A stretch of 64,000 nucleotides of DNA from [Leptolyngbya] sp. JSC-1. GTDB lineage: Bacteria > Cyanobacteriota > Cyanobacteriia > Elainellales > Elainellaceae. The notes beneath the pieces are model-generated. The model had not been told where the DNA came from. It searched no databases and saw only the letters and a program-made list of their open reading frames with translations. Position 1 is the stretch's first letter, and every line of letters starts with the position of its first letter. Both the position numbers and the translations under genes were made by a program. Positions 1-7,636 of the stretch are shown one piece after another. The stretch is from assembly GCA_000733415.1 (NCBI GenBank), contig KL662191.1, forward strand, positions 3,624,867 through 3,688,866, written 5' to 3'.

Positions 1-417
1 AGTCCGCCGCAGCCAGCGAGGAATTCCTTCCGCCCGCAGCACATATTCCAGCATGGCCAGCAGGTTGATCGGAATCGTAGCAATCACCATATCAGTGGCG
101 AGTCGGGCTAGTGGCTCAACTCCCTTCAGCAGATAGGGCAACACCGAAAACAGCAGCAGATAGGGCAGAAAGTTAGCTAATTGCAAAAACGCTTCGGCCC
201 GATTCGCGGCAAACAAACAGCTCAGCAGCAGTAGTCCCGTGATCAGCAGCAGCAAATTGCGAGTTGGGCGGTCCAATGCTGACTGGCGAAACTTGGCATA
301 GAGCAACCCGATTACCGCAATCAATCCGGGAAAGACGGCAAAGTAGAAGTAGGGCAAGCTGACAAAACTGAAGCGAAACAATCGCCAGATAAAAGAGAGG
401 GAGCGAAGCGTTTGCAT
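1..417 (-). CDS. O-antigen ligase-like membrane protein, N-terminal part
   Basis: This open frame starts at the ATG at 417 and runs off the left edge, so only the first 139 residues are visible. The product is very hydrophobic. I see four or five likely membrane helices, around residues 20-42, 54-70, 78-98 and 105-128, joined by short basic loops. The segment NRAEAFLQLANFLPY resembles the first periplasmic loop of cyanobacterial O-antigen ligase/IctB-like proteins. Such proteins join polysaccharide chains or act in envelope sugar export. Polysaccharide genes lie a few kilobases away, which fits. The family call is from memory of the pattern, because the catalytic C-terminal loop is outside the window. 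Confidence 0.6.
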   Translation of the reverse strand, partial: MQTLRSLSFIWRLFRFSFVSLPYFYFAVFPGLIAVIGLLYAKFRQSALDRPTRNLLLLITGLLLLSCLFAANRAEAFLQLANFLPYLLLFSVLPYLLKGVEPLARLATDMVIATIPINLLAMLEYVLRAEGIPRWLRRT

Positions 418-492
418 GATGGAGATTCGGAGGACTGCTTCAGTGTAAAAGAAACCTGGTAAAAGAAACCTGGCCAATGGTGTTATGCGGCG

Positions 493-840
493 TCACTCAG
501 GCACCTCTACTCGGTCTCCCTGCGCTTTAGGAGCAGAGATTACCAAAAACATAACACTTGAGTCAGAACAGTTACGGAACTGGTGTAGTACTCCCGGTGG
601 AATTTCGATTCCTTGTCGCGCTTGCAGTGTTATGGTAGCGCCATCCACTTCCATGACGGCTTCCCCCTGCAAGATGTAAAAGAACTGACGCGAGCGCTGA
701 TGATAGTGACGCTGTTCCTGCTCTCCGGGGAGAACCCTTTCTTCAATCACGCTCAAATCTTCACGGTTCAGCAAGTGCCATCCGTCGCAGCCCTGTCCCC
801 ATACATAATGTTCAGCTGTTATTGTATCGATCTTTTGCAT
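493..840 (-). CDS. Cupin domain protein
   Basis: This is a 115-residue single-domain cupin. Cupin motif 1 is visible as GEQEQRHYHQRSRQFFYILQGEA (about residues 39-61, read as G, two metal-type His residues, then E/Q and a G). Motif 2 is GIEIPPGVLHQFRN (about residues 77-90). The two motifs make a small beta barrel that usually binds one metal ion. Members of this size are often annotated as mannose-6-phosphate isomerase-like, but the sequence shows no specific substrate. The gene stands alone between an O-antigen ligase-like gene and a Uma2 gene on the same strand. Confidence 0.8.
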   Translation of the reverse strand: MQKIDTITAEHYVWGQGCDGWHLLNREDLSVIEERVLPGEQEQRHYHQRSRQFFYILQGEAVMEVDGATITLQARQGIEIPPGVLHQFRNCSDSSVMFLVISAPKAQGDRVEVPE

Positions 841-937
841 TTTGGTTCAGCAATTTCTACTCAAGATTGCTAAGGCGTTGCCGAGCTGCCCATATTTCGA
901 CTACTACTCTCCTGTTCATTCTAAGATGATGAAATGA

Positions 938-1621
938 TTATTGATTTAACCGCTGTATGAATGCAGTATGTTCAGATGATTGCAATCCTGCTTGCAAAAC
1001 TTCCAGTACCTGTTGCATGTTGCCAGTTAATAACTCTGTACTCGCTAACCGTAGCCCTGGAAATACCCGGCTGCATAAGATTCCTGTCGCATCTATCGGT
1101 AATTCTACATATTCTCCTTGCTCCAGAACAAACCAACTTAGTGTTTGGTCGAGCACTTGCCAAACGATATACTCCTGCACACCATTACGACGGTACACCT
1201 GTTTTTTAGCATGTAGGTCAATCGCTGCACTGCTAGCGGCAATTTCCACAATTAGCTCAGGTGCCCCTTCAATGTAGTCATCATCGCTCAATCGGGCTTG
1301 ACCTCCGACTGCTGGGTCGATCAGCAAAACAGCATCAGGCTGTGGTTCGTTGTCTAGGTCAAGCCGCACGGTTGGATTGTCGCCCAATAACACGCTAGGA
1401 GTCGCCGTTGCGTAGGTAAATAACCAGCCAATCATCCAACCATGCGGTTGACCGTGGCTTCTAAACCGCAGCGCAGCAGGCATGTAGACAATTCCTTCAA
1501 TCAATTCGGCTTTTTTGAGGTTGGGCATTGCGGCATAGCGTCGCTCGAATTCATAGCGGTTCAACCGATCGCCATTTTCGAGCGGAGGAATGGTCAAGCG
1601 TTGGACCGGAGGTTTAACCAT
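938..1621 (-). CDS. Uma2 family (DUF820) putative endonuclease
   Basis: This 227-residue protein belongs to the Uma2/DUF820 family, which is greatly expanded in cyanobacteria and has a restriction-endonuclease-like (PD-D/ExK) fold. The core is recognisable: a QPDAVLLI strand (near residue 94), ELIVEIAASS (near 122) and a conserved lysine in KKQVYRRNGVQEYIVW (near 139). These are the usual acidic and lysine positions of the fold. The biological role of the family is unproven; some authors link it to mobile elements. A second Uma2 gene lies at 39719-40588 and a remnant at 37249-37451. The ATG at 1621 gives an N-terminus typical of the family. Confidence 0.85.
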   Translation of the reverse strand: MVKPPVQRLTIPPLENGDRLNRYEFERRYAAMPNLKKAELIEGIVYMPAALRFRSHGQPHGWMIGWLFTYATATPSVLLGDNPTVRLDLDNEPQPDAVLLIDPAVGGQARLSDDDYIEGAPELIVEIAASSAAIDLHAKKQVYRRNGVQEYIVWQVLDQTLSWFVLEQGEYVELPIDATGILCSRVFPGLRLASTELLTGNMQQVLEVLQAGLQSSEHTAFIQRLNQ

Positions 1622-1669
1622 AGCTAGCTGAGAATAGACCTATGCTCATTCTATTGAAGCGATTGGTAT

Positions 1670-1950
1670 TTGGAGCAACGGCGATCTGAGTGCACCGTTA
1701 TATCAACCGTTATGATGATTGATTTGCTTCAGCTTACGTTGGAAAGTCGAGGACTGCAGCTAGAGCAATCGGTACTTTTAGAGTTGCTCACGAAAGGGAA
1801 ATTTTTACTGCTGTTTGATGGCGTGAATGAGTTGCCAAATGATGCGGCCCTGAAAGAGCTAACCGAACTGCAACAGCGCTATCGCCAAACCTCAATGATT
1901 TTCACAACCCGCACCCTCAGCGTGGGCAGCGATTTGGGCATTGAGAATAC
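1670..1950 (+). pseudogene. NACHT/STAND NTPase fragment
   Basis: The translated segment contains KFLLLFDGVNELP, a Walker B-type strand of NACHT NTPases, followed by RYRQTSMIFTTR, the matching sensor-1 type strand (Arg at the end). In intact cyanobacterial NACHT proteins these sit in the middle of the P-loop domain. Here the Walker A part and the N-terminal effector domain are missing, and the frame loses similarity after the GSDLGIE segment near 1945. Only about 90 residues of a protein normally several hundred long remain. I therefore call it a decayed fragment. The nominal open frame continues to 2068, but that tail looks like out-of-frame sequence. Confidence 0.6.
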
Positions 1951-2127
1951 GAGATCGAGCAAACGCTTTTACCATCTCAGCCTGTTGCGGACGGTCGTAC
2001 TTCTGTCACCAACATCAATATTAGCGGTGGACAGTTTCGTGATTTCGTTGCTGGGGATAAAAGCGTAAAGGTTAAAGGTGATTATGTTGAGAACCAGGAG
2101 AATTCGATTGATCCACCATCTACCTAA
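1948..2127 (+). pseudogene. Remnant with INISGG motif, truncated copy of the 2779 gene's N-terminus
   Basis: In the frame that ends at the TAA at 2125-2127 the translation contains INISGGQFRDFVAGDK followed by a charged KVKGDY segment. This matches INITGGHFKDFVAGNK and the following ERDY of the 132-residue protein encoded at 2779-3177. No start codon with a ribosome binding site is evident. A stop codon precedes the matching frame near 1942, and the helical C-terminal half present in the 2779 gene is absent. It reads as a broken duplicate that has become joined out of frame to the NACHT fragment just upstream. Confidence 0.6.
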
Positions 2128-2153
2128 TCCTACAGTCATAATCTCAAGCCGCT

Positions 2154-2489
2154 ATGAGTGGCATTAATCGCCAAATCACCCTCGATTCCAGACATATTGC
2201 CAAACATTTACCCGACAGTCCACAAGTTCAACGATTGCTAAGGCGAGGCAGAGCTGCCCATGTTTTCAACGATCAAGCCACAATGGAGAGAGTGACGCAG
2301 GCAATTATTGAGCGAGGAGAATTCACTGGCATCATTAGAGGATATGAACGCTATGGACTATTTTTCACGGACCCAATCGGCTATAGAATCGCCCCCGCTG
2401 ATGGACGTAGAACACCGCTATTTTACGGGGAGGTAAAAATCGATGCAGAAAACCGATACCACACCATCTCCCGCACCCAACCCGGCTAG
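2154..2489 (+). CDS. Small conserved cyanobacterial protein, function unknown
   Basis: This 111-residue protein has an N-terminal segment ITLDSRHIAKHLP, a basic RLLRRGRAAHVFND segment, and a C-terminal half ending in ERYGLFFTDPIGYRI and PLFYGEVKI. I recall similar short proteins in other cyanobacteria (possibly the family numbered DUF6972), sometimes as the C-terminal module of larger proteins. That arrangement, with conserved R, Y and H residues in a compact alpha+beta module, is also seen in secreted or intracellular nuclease toxins, but nothing here proves activity. Its 3' end overlaps the next gene by 47 bp, which suggests a co-translated pair. Confidence 0.6.
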   Translation: MSGINRQITLDSRHIAKHLPDSPQVQRLLRRGRAAHVFNDQATMERVTQAIIERGEFTGIIRGYERYGLFFTDPIGYRIAPADGRRTPLFYGEVKIDAENRYHTISRTQPG

Positions 2490-2709
2490 CCCTAACTGGA
2501 GCTTTGCCGAAGTCTGGATCGATCCAATGCTTTCACCTCCTTACGTTTTGCTCCTGCTCAACGCACCATCCGGCAATTGCTCAATCTACGATCCGGCTGA
2601 GGGATATCAAATTATTTACACCAGCGCCAGCTACGATGAAGCTCAGAATTGGTTGCTCGAAGATGAGTATGAGCCAATCACAGGGCGGTTTTCATCAACA
2701 GAGTTGTAA
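2443..2709 (+). CDS. Small acidic protein overlapping the 2154 gene
   Basis: This 88-residue acidic protein starts inside the preceding gene. The start is supported by a strong Shine-Dalgarno run GGGGAGG at 2427-2433, nine bases before the ATG. The N-terminus is proline-rich and the rest carries two tryptophans and an acidic DEAQNWLLEDEYEP segment. I do not recognise a family. A small acidic partner translated in overlap with a small basic protein is the usual look of an immunity or antitoxin gene. That is inference from layout only. Confidence 0.5.
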   Translation: MQKTDTTPSPAPNPASPNWSFAEVWIDPMLSPPYVLLLLNAPSGNCSIYDPAEGYQIIYTSASYDEAQNWLLEDEYEPITGRFSSTEL

Positions 2710-2732
2710 TGCTTCGCCGCAAGAACCATTCA

Positions 2733-2773
2733 GTGAAATCGACGCAGAAAACCGATAGCACCTTATCCCCCTA
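2733..2773 (+). repeat. Degenerate duplicate of the 2154/2443 gene junction
   Basis: The sequence at 2736-2757 repeats 2437-2458 with one mismatch (21 of 22 bases). In the frame of the 88-residue gene the second copy reads TQKTDSTLSP then stop, against MQKTDTTPSPAP in the intact gene. The ATG has become ACG and a TAG follows after ten codons. In the other frame both copies encode IDAENR. This is what is left of a second copy of the overlapping gene pair, so the locus was once duplicated in tandem. Confidence 0.6.
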
Positions 2774-2778
2774 GCTCT

Positions 2779-3177
2779 ATGCCCAACGATTCTAGACCCA
2801 ACATCAACATCACAGGCGGTCACTTCAAAGACTTTGTGGCAGGCAACAAACAAATTAAAGCCGAACGCGACTACATTGACACCCAAAACAACTACTATGG
2901 CGAGACGCCCGATGCCGCTCAGTTAGCTCAAGAACTTGACGAGCTACTGCACAGCCTTGAGTCTACCGTAGCCGATGTCAATAGCGAAACTGGCAAAACT
3001 GCTGTAAAAGACAAAGCCCTTCAGGAAATTGAAAAGAAACCCGTGCTGAAACAACGCCTCCTCGCTGCCCTCAAAGCCGGATCGATCAAAGCCGTTGAAG
3101 AATTCTGCAAGCATCCGGTGGCTAGCGTGTTGCTAGAGGCATTCAAAGCCGCATTTCCAAACGAGAAGCAAAGCTAA
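2779..3177 (+). CDS. Small helical protein with N-terminal INITGG motif
   Basis: This 132-residue protein begins with a short motif INITGGHFKDFVAGNK. Motifs of this kind (N-I-x-I-[ST]-G-G followed by an F-x-x-x-V-A-G turn) are common near the N-termini of cyanobacterial proteins found with NACHT/STAND NTPases. The remaining 90 residues are predicted to be helical and charged, with a Leu-rich amphipathic segment near residue 45 (ELDELLHSLESTV) and a C-terminal helix pair. No ribosome binding site is obvious before the ATG. A broken copy of the motif lies at 1948-2127 beside a NACHT fragment. A role as an adaptor or regulator in such a system is inference. Confidence 0.6.
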   Translation: MPNDSRPNINITGGHFKDFVAGNKQIKAERDYIDTQNNYYGETPDAAQLAQELDELLHSLESTVADVNSETGKTAVKDKALQEIEKKPVLKQRLLAALKAGSIKAVEEFCKHPVASVLLEAFKAAFPNEKQS

Positions 3178-3315
3178 AGACAGGTACGAGCGACTATGGG
3201 GTTCTGCTCTGGCTCGCATCGGCGGCTTTGTCCATTCTCGTTTTCTTACCCTTGTCTTCACTCGCACCCTTCACCTACGTTCAGTCCCCATCTCAAGTTA
3301 ATCCAACGGTATGAA

Positions 3316-3500
3316 CTGAAGTTCAAGCCTGAATCTTTGACAATCAAGCGTCATGTGTTGAAGTTCGCTATCGTATCTCTACCATTCAACCGCAATGGGC
3401 TGAAGTACAACCGTGAATCTCAGAGCTTAAAAGGCGATTCTGCCAGCTACAACTCTGAACTGCTGAAGTTCAAGCCTGATTCTCCAAGATACGTGCGGCA
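3316..3500 (+). repeat. Imperfect 21/42-nt periodic repeat
   Basis: Starts of a CTGAAGTTCAAG-like unit fall at 3316, 3358, 3400 and 3463, that is steps of 42, 42 and 63 bases, all multiples of 21. Translated in one frame the units read LKFKPES, LKFAIVS, LKYNRES and LKFKPDS, separated by seven-residue spacers. The frame is open from 3196 to 3597 but overlaps the end of the opposite-strand gene and has no good start. I treat it as a repeat rather than a gene, although the codon-length period is suggestive of a former coding repeat. Confidence 0.5.
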
Positions 3501-3519
3501 TCCTCAGCCCATCGACCGC

Positions 3520-4023
3520 CTAACTTGCCTGTTTAAGCGGCGTATTAGCAGGTTCAGCGGCAGACTTCGCAGGTTTGGTCTTGATCGCTTTGAATAAACT
3601 GCCAAGCTGTTCGGCAATCGCTTTTAGGCCCGGAGTCTTTTTAGCGGCGGTTTTCACATAGTCATAGACCGTGAGGCTGCTGCTCATCGCTTCACTGCTA
3701 ACGGCCATCAGTGTATCATCCACCTGTTCGGTGAGTTGGCGTAACAGCATCAGCAATTCACTCAGGTTGCTGGCAAGCCGGTAGTCGTTGGCAAAACCTT
3801 CTAGATCAAAGCTGGCGGGCAGAATATTGCGATTGCTTTGGGCAGCACTGAGGCTGTTTTGCACAAAGGCGAGGCGTTTGTCGCCCATTTTGTAGAGCCG
3901 CTTGCGTTCCTCGGCGCTGAGGGTAATCAGGAAGGGTAGCTTTTGCTGAATTGTGGCGATCGCCTGTTTGATTTCTTGCAGCTCAGCATCGGTGAGGGTG
4001 GTGTTGATGTCTGTGTAAGGCAT
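3520..4023 (-). CDS. Conserved hypothetical protein, mostly helical
   Basis: This 167-residue protein starts at the ATG at 4023. It is soluble and mostly helical, with a helical N-terminal region that includes KLPFLITLSAEERKRLYKMG, a middle DYRLASNLSELLMLLRQL segment and a charged Ala/Lys/Pro tail that looks disordered. Proteins with the LPFL-[IV]-x-L-[ST]-x-E-E-R-K-x-x-x-K-M-G signature occur in several bacterial phyla as hypothetical proteins. I know of no assigned function. It sits alone, with the opposite-strand repeat region on one side and a toxin-antitoxin pair on the other. Confidence 0.7.
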   Translation of the reverse strand: MPYTDINTTLTDAELQEIKQAIATIQQKLPFLITLSAEERKRLYKMGDKRLAFVQNSLSAAQSNRNILPASFDLEGFANDYRLASNLSELLMLLRQLTEQVDDTLMAVSSEAMSSSLTVYDYVKTAAKKTPGLKAIAEQLGSLFKAIKTKPAKSAAEPANTPLKQAS

Positions 4024-4096
4024 AGTCAGAGTTTCCGAATCGTTTGTCTGTAGAGTTCCCTCACGACAGCAATTCGCAACGCCGTTTTTCTATGTC

Positions 4097-4306
4097 TTAC
4101 CTTCGTCTGCCTTTCCCTAATAGGACAACTTCTTGTCCTCTATACACATCTAGCATCAGAAAACAGGCTTCTGTAATGACTGACTCGCAGGTGAGCAAAG
4201 GCGGTTTAATGTTTGCCCATTCCGCTTTTGCCCACTCATGATAATGATCTTGTTGCTTCAACAACGCTACGAGAGGACCTGTATCGAGTAAAACGGATTG
4301 CCTCAT
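4097..4306 (-). pseudogene. VapC-type PIN toxin, truncated
   Basis: The 69 residues read as the N-terminal half of a PIN-domain RNase toxin: VLLDTGPLVALLKQQDHYHEWA carries the first catalytic Asp, and LLTCESVITEACFLM carries the conserved Glu. Full-length proteins of this type have about 130-140 residues, with two further acidic residues in the C-terminal half. Those are absent here, because the frame changes to a basic nonsense tail (GKGRRR) and stops. The gene overlaps its antitoxin by four bases (ATGA), the usual operon layout. The toxin is very probably inactive. Confidence 0.75.
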
Positions 4307-4539
4307 TCCTCGCCAAAGCCTTCCATGTATTTCTTATTTGTGGATAGATCCGATGGACCTCCCTCTAGGCAGCCAACGAGATCACCTGCCAACTCTAGAG
4401 CCGACAGTTGCTGTTTGGGTTCTGGCTGAGACTCTCGCCGCTTACTTCTGAGGAATTTGGCGAAGTCCAAAACTTCTTGTTGTTCGGTTGAAGAGAGCGT
4501 CTGTAAAGTTTCCAGGATCTGCTGTTGAATCGGTTGCAT
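4303..4539 (-). CDS. Antitoxin of a PIN-type toxin-antitoxin pair
   Basis: I chose the ATG at 4539, which gives 78 residues starting MQPIQQQILETLQTL; an in-frame ATG at 4563 would add eight residues. The helical N-terminus with TEQQEVLDFAKFLRSK is typical of short DUF2281-like antitoxins that precede PIN toxins in cyanobacteria. The C-terminus (GPSDLSTNKKYMEGFGEE) resembles the toxin-wrapping tail of this group. The stop overlaps the toxin start by four bases. Because the toxin is truncated, this antitoxin is now probably an orphan. Confidence 0.75.
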   Translation of the reverse strand: MQPIQQQILETLQTLSSTEQQEVLDFAKFLRSKRRESQPEPKQQLSALELAGDLVGCLEGGPSDLSTNKKYMEGFGEE

Positions 4540-4624
4540 AAGGGTCCTGCCGATTTTCTCCATTGCTTTAACTACTCTAAGTCTTCAGCGAGGCTTGCTG
4601 CCCTTACAGACTTAATCCAAGCGC

Positions 4625-6067
4625 TCAATACGCGCCCTCACCCGACAGCACCACCCAAACCGTGCGTAGCAGAATATAGACATCCAGCCAGACCGACCAG
4701 TTGCGGACATAGTAGGCATCGAGGCTGACCCGCTCCTCGTAGGTGATGTTGTTGCGGCCAGAAACCTGCCAGAGGCCGGTGAGACCCGGAATCACCTTGG
4801 TATAGAGCGGAAACTTGTCACCATAGCGGGGAATCTCCTCATCGATGATTGGGCGCGGCCCCACCAGGCTCATTTCGCCTCGCAGAATATTCCAGAGCTG
4901 GGGCAGTTCATCCAGGCTAGTGCGGCGCAGAAACCGACCGATGCGAGTCACACGCGGGTCATAGCGCAGCTTCTGGTCGCGTTCCCAGGCTTCCCGCAGT
5001 TCAGGGTGCTGTTCAAAATAGGTTTTCAGCGCATAATCCGCGTTTTGGACCATGGTGCGAAACTTCCAGGCTTTAAAAGGCTGCCCGCCTTGCCCGATCC
5101 GGATCTGGCTATAGAAAATGGGTCCAGGCGAGTCGAGTTTAATCAACAGCGCAATCAGCAGAAACAACGGCAGCACCAACAAACCGCCAATCAATGTAGC
5201 GGCTAGATCGATCAAAAACTTGGTCAGACGCGGACCGGGTAGCAACAGGCGCTGCCGCACTTCTAGACCCAGGACACCGCCCATATCCTTGGCTTCCACC
5301 CAGAGGCTCGAAAACTCAAACAAATCGGGGATCACCAGCAAGTGGGCAAAACTACTGCCATAGCGCTCCAGCAGACTCAGCAACCGATCGCGGGGCACTC
5401 CTGGCATTGCCACAATCGCGTAGGGAATTTTGCGCGTCCGGGCCAGGGCAGGCGCTAGCTCTACACCGCCCACCACCGGCACACCATGCAGCGAACCATG
5501 CTTTTTGGGGTCATCATCCAGCACCAGCACTGGCTTGAGGCCAATTCCGGGGCGACGCTTGAGCGTGCGAATCACCATACTGCCGGTTTTGCCTGCACCC
5601 AACACCATCGTCGGGTAGCCCCACCAGCGCTTGCGGGCAAACAGCAATCGTGCCACGGCTCGACAGACAATCACCAGCAGCAGCGACAGCGCCCAGGCCA
5701 TCACAAACACACCCCGCGAGTAGATCTCACCTTCCCGCTGCATAAATACCATCGCCGCCAGGGCCAGGTACATCAGAGTCGTGGCCAGACAAAGCCAGCG
5801 CATCTCATCCACCGGGCTGATGGCAACGCCGGGATACAGGCCCACAATCGCATAGGCGGCAATAAACAGACCCAGGACAGGCCAAAGCTGCCAGTACAGC
5901 GAGGGAGCAAACTGTCCTTCTAACGCCAGCCTGGTATAGACGCTGATGATGCTCGCCAACACGATCGCCAATAGGTCGGCCCCGATCATCACGGCGTAGG
6001 TCGGCCAGGATCGCGTCGAGATAGTCAACGCCACGAGCGCAGGGGGTAACGTGCGGTTAAGTTGCAT
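4625..6067 (-). CDS. wbaP: Undecaprenyl-phosphate sugar phosphotransferase, WbaP type
   Basis: This 480-residue membrane enzyme transfers a hexose-1-phosphate (galactose-1-P in the WbaP type) to undecaprenyl phosphate, the first step of exopolysaccharide or O-antigen repeat assembly. The N-terminal 150 residues hold four or five membrane helices. Then comes a nucleotide-binding-like domain (VLGAGKTGSMVIRTLKRRPG, near 157) and a membrane hairpin near 285-310. The catalytic domain has KFRTM at about residue 335, RTSLDELPQLWNIL and LVGPRP, and ends with GLTGLWQVSGRN. Length and order match the long WbaP form rather than the short PglC form. The next gene upstream is a glycosyltransferase 21 bp away, so the two are likely one operon. 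Confidence 0.9.
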   Translation of the reverse strand: MQLNRTLPPALVALTISTRSWPTYAVMIGADLLAIVLASIISVYTRLALEGQFAPSLYWQLWPVLGLFIAAYAIVGLYPGVAISPVDEMRWLCLATTLMYLALAAMVFMQREGEIYSRGVFVMAWALSLLLVIVCRAVARLLFARKRWWGYPTMVLGAGKTGSMVIRTLKRRPGIGLKPVLVLDDDPKKHGSLHGVPVVGGVELAPALARTRKIPYAIVAMPGVPRDRLLSLLERYGSSFAHLLVIPDLFEFSSLWVEAKDMGGVLGLEVRQRLLLPGPRLTKFLIDLAATLIGGLLVLPLFLLIALLIKLDSPGPIFYSQIRIGQGGQPFKAWKFRTMVQNADYALKTYFEQHPELREAWERDQKLRYDPRVTRIGRFLRRTSLDELPQLWNILRGEMSLVGPRPIIDEEIPRYGDKFPLYTKVIPGLTGLWQVSGRNNITYEERVSLDAYYVRNWSVWLDVYILLRTVWVVLSGEGAY

Positions 6068-6088
6068 TGCAATTTATTACTCCTCACG

Positions 6089-7216
6089 CTAATACTGTAG
6101 GGCATCCTTCCGCTGAAATTCTGTCCATTTTTGATCGATATAGGCAGAAAGTTCTTGGCGGAACCGCTCTGGCCTAAATTTTTCGGCATTTTGGCGCAAT
6201 TGGTCGGGATCAAATGCGATTTGCCCAGTTTCAAAGGCTTTGACCGCATCGATCAAGCTGGCCACCGTTTGTTCGGGAAATAACAGGCCGGTTTTGCCTG
6301 GAATCACCGTCTCGGCAGCTCCACCCTTGCCGTAGGCGATCACGGGTGCTCCGGCGGCCTGCGCCTCGACCAGCGTAATGCCGAAATCTTCAGCGGCGGC
6401 ATAGACAAATGCCTTACAGCGCTGCATCAAATCGACGATTACAGCCTCAGATTGGTGTCCCAAAATCGTCACGTTGGGGCGAGCCAACGACTGGAGAAAC
6501 TTGCGCTCGGCTCCATTCCCAACCACGACTAAGGGCAGTTGGAGCTGGTTAAAGGCTTCTACAATTAGACCAACCCGCTTATAGGGCACAAACCGGGACA
6601 ACACAAAGTAAAACTCCTCGCGCTGCCGCTGAGGCACAAACTGCTCGACCGCCACGGGCGGATAGATGACGCGAGCCGGACGCCGATAGGTTTTGCGAAT
6701 TCGCTGCGCCACAAACCACGAGTTGGCAATAAAGTGATCCACCCGATTGGCGCTCGCCACATCCCATAGCCGCAGATAGTGCAACACCAACTGGGTCAAC
6801 CCTGCCTTGAGGCCGCGCGTCAGCTTAGCTCCCTGTAAGTACTGCTGCTGCAAGTCCCAGGCATAGCGGATGGGGGTGTGCATGTAGCAAATATGGAGCT
6901 GATCGGCGCGGGTCGTGACGCCCTTGGCAACGGCATGGTTGCTCGACAAAATCAGATCGTAGTCCGACAGGTCAAACTGCTCGATTGCCAGCGGCATCAG
7001 CGGCAAATAGTTGCGAAAGCGCGGATTGGCAAAGGGCAGCTTTTGCAGAAACGAAGTTGTAACTGACTTGTGCTGAATAAAAAACTTTAGCTCCTCAGGC
7101 AAAAACTCCACCAAACTAAACAGATCAGCCTCTGGATAAAGCCGCAGCATTTGCTCCACAACCCGCTCTGACCCGGCATAGGTGACGAGCCATTCGTGCA
7201 CAATGGCAGTTTTCAT
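6089..7216 (-). CDS. GT4 family glycosyltransferase
   Basis: This 375-residue cytoplasmic enzyme has the GT-B fold of GT4 (RfaB/WcaI-like) glycosyltransferases. The N-terminal half starts MKTAIVHEWLVTYAGSERVV, with a glycine-containing acceptor loop, and has CYMHTPIRYAWD near residue 108. The C-terminal half has FVLSRFVPYKRV (near 207), VVVGNGAERKFL and EDFGITLVEAQAAGAPVIAYGKGG (about 280-303), the nucleotide-sugar-binding E-x7-E type region. It lies upstream of the WbaP-type gene on the same strand and probably adds a sugar to the lipid-linked intermediate. Donor and acceptor cannot be told from sequence. Confidence 0.9.
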   Translation of the reverse strand: MKTAIVHEWLVTYAGSERVVEQMLRLYPEADLFSLVEFLPEELKFFIQHKSVTTSFLQKLPFANPRFRNYLPLMPLAIEQFDLSDYDLILSSNHAVAKGVTTRADQLHICYMHTPIRYAWDLQQQYLQGAKLTRGLKAGLTQLVLHYLRLWDVASANRVDHFIANSWFVAQRIRKTYRRPARVIYPPVAVEQFVPQRQREEFYFVLSRFVPYKRVGLIVEAFNQLQLPLVVVGNGAERKFLQSLARPNVTILGHQSEAVIVDLMQRCKAFVYAAAEDFGITLVEAQAAGAPVIAYGKGGAAETVIPGKTGLLFPEQTVASLIDAVKAFETGQIAFDPDQLRQNAEKFRPERFRQELSAYIDQKWTEFQRKDALQY

Positions 7217-7274
7217 GGGCGTTTCACTCTCACACTTCTCGTGATTGTCCCAGAGAAGGGGACTCGATTCATCT

Positions 7275-7313
7275 GTTGATAAAGCTAGTTGATAAAGCTA
7301 GTTGATAAAGCTA
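7275..7313. repeat. Three tandem copies of a 13-bp unit
   Basis: The unit GTTGATAAAGCTA is repeated three times exactly, at 7275-7287, 7288-7300 and 7301-7313. It lies about 60 bp upstream of the glycosyltransferase start, so it could affect the promoter of the polysaccharide operon. Confidence 0.85.
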
Positions 7314-7524
7314 AAGGAACTTGTTAATGTCTGAACACCTCACCTCAGCCAACCAAAACGCCCAGGAGACCCACTAACGACAATTCCAGCTTCTCTCTGT
7401 TGATTAGTCATTCAAAGAGCAAACAATCTTCTAAGCAGATCAACATCATTAATTTGCAGATCCGTAGTGCCAACGTCTCGCTGGCGCGGGCAGGACCCCG
7501 CACTGCATCTACTGTATTAATTAA

Positions 7525-7552
7525 TTAGGTCAACCAAATTAAGTTGACCTAA
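7525..7552. repeat. Perfect 10-bp inverted repeat
   Basis: TTAGGTCAAC at 7525-7534 and its exact complement at 7543-7552 flank an 8-base spacer. There is no T tract on either strand, so it does not look like an intrinsic terminator. It could be a regulator binding site between the divergent-looking halves of this gap, or a simple RNA hairpin. Confidence 0.6.
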
Positions 7553-7636
7553 CTAATGTTGATGATGTTAATGAAGTAATTTGAGACAACATACCCTGTG
7601 CAATCTCCAAAACTCAGAGCAATCGGTATTTTATGA

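Noticed and set aside
3956..3963. HIP1 octamer GCGATCGC
   Set aside because: I saw this single site and no evident enrichment by eye, so it is not informative here.
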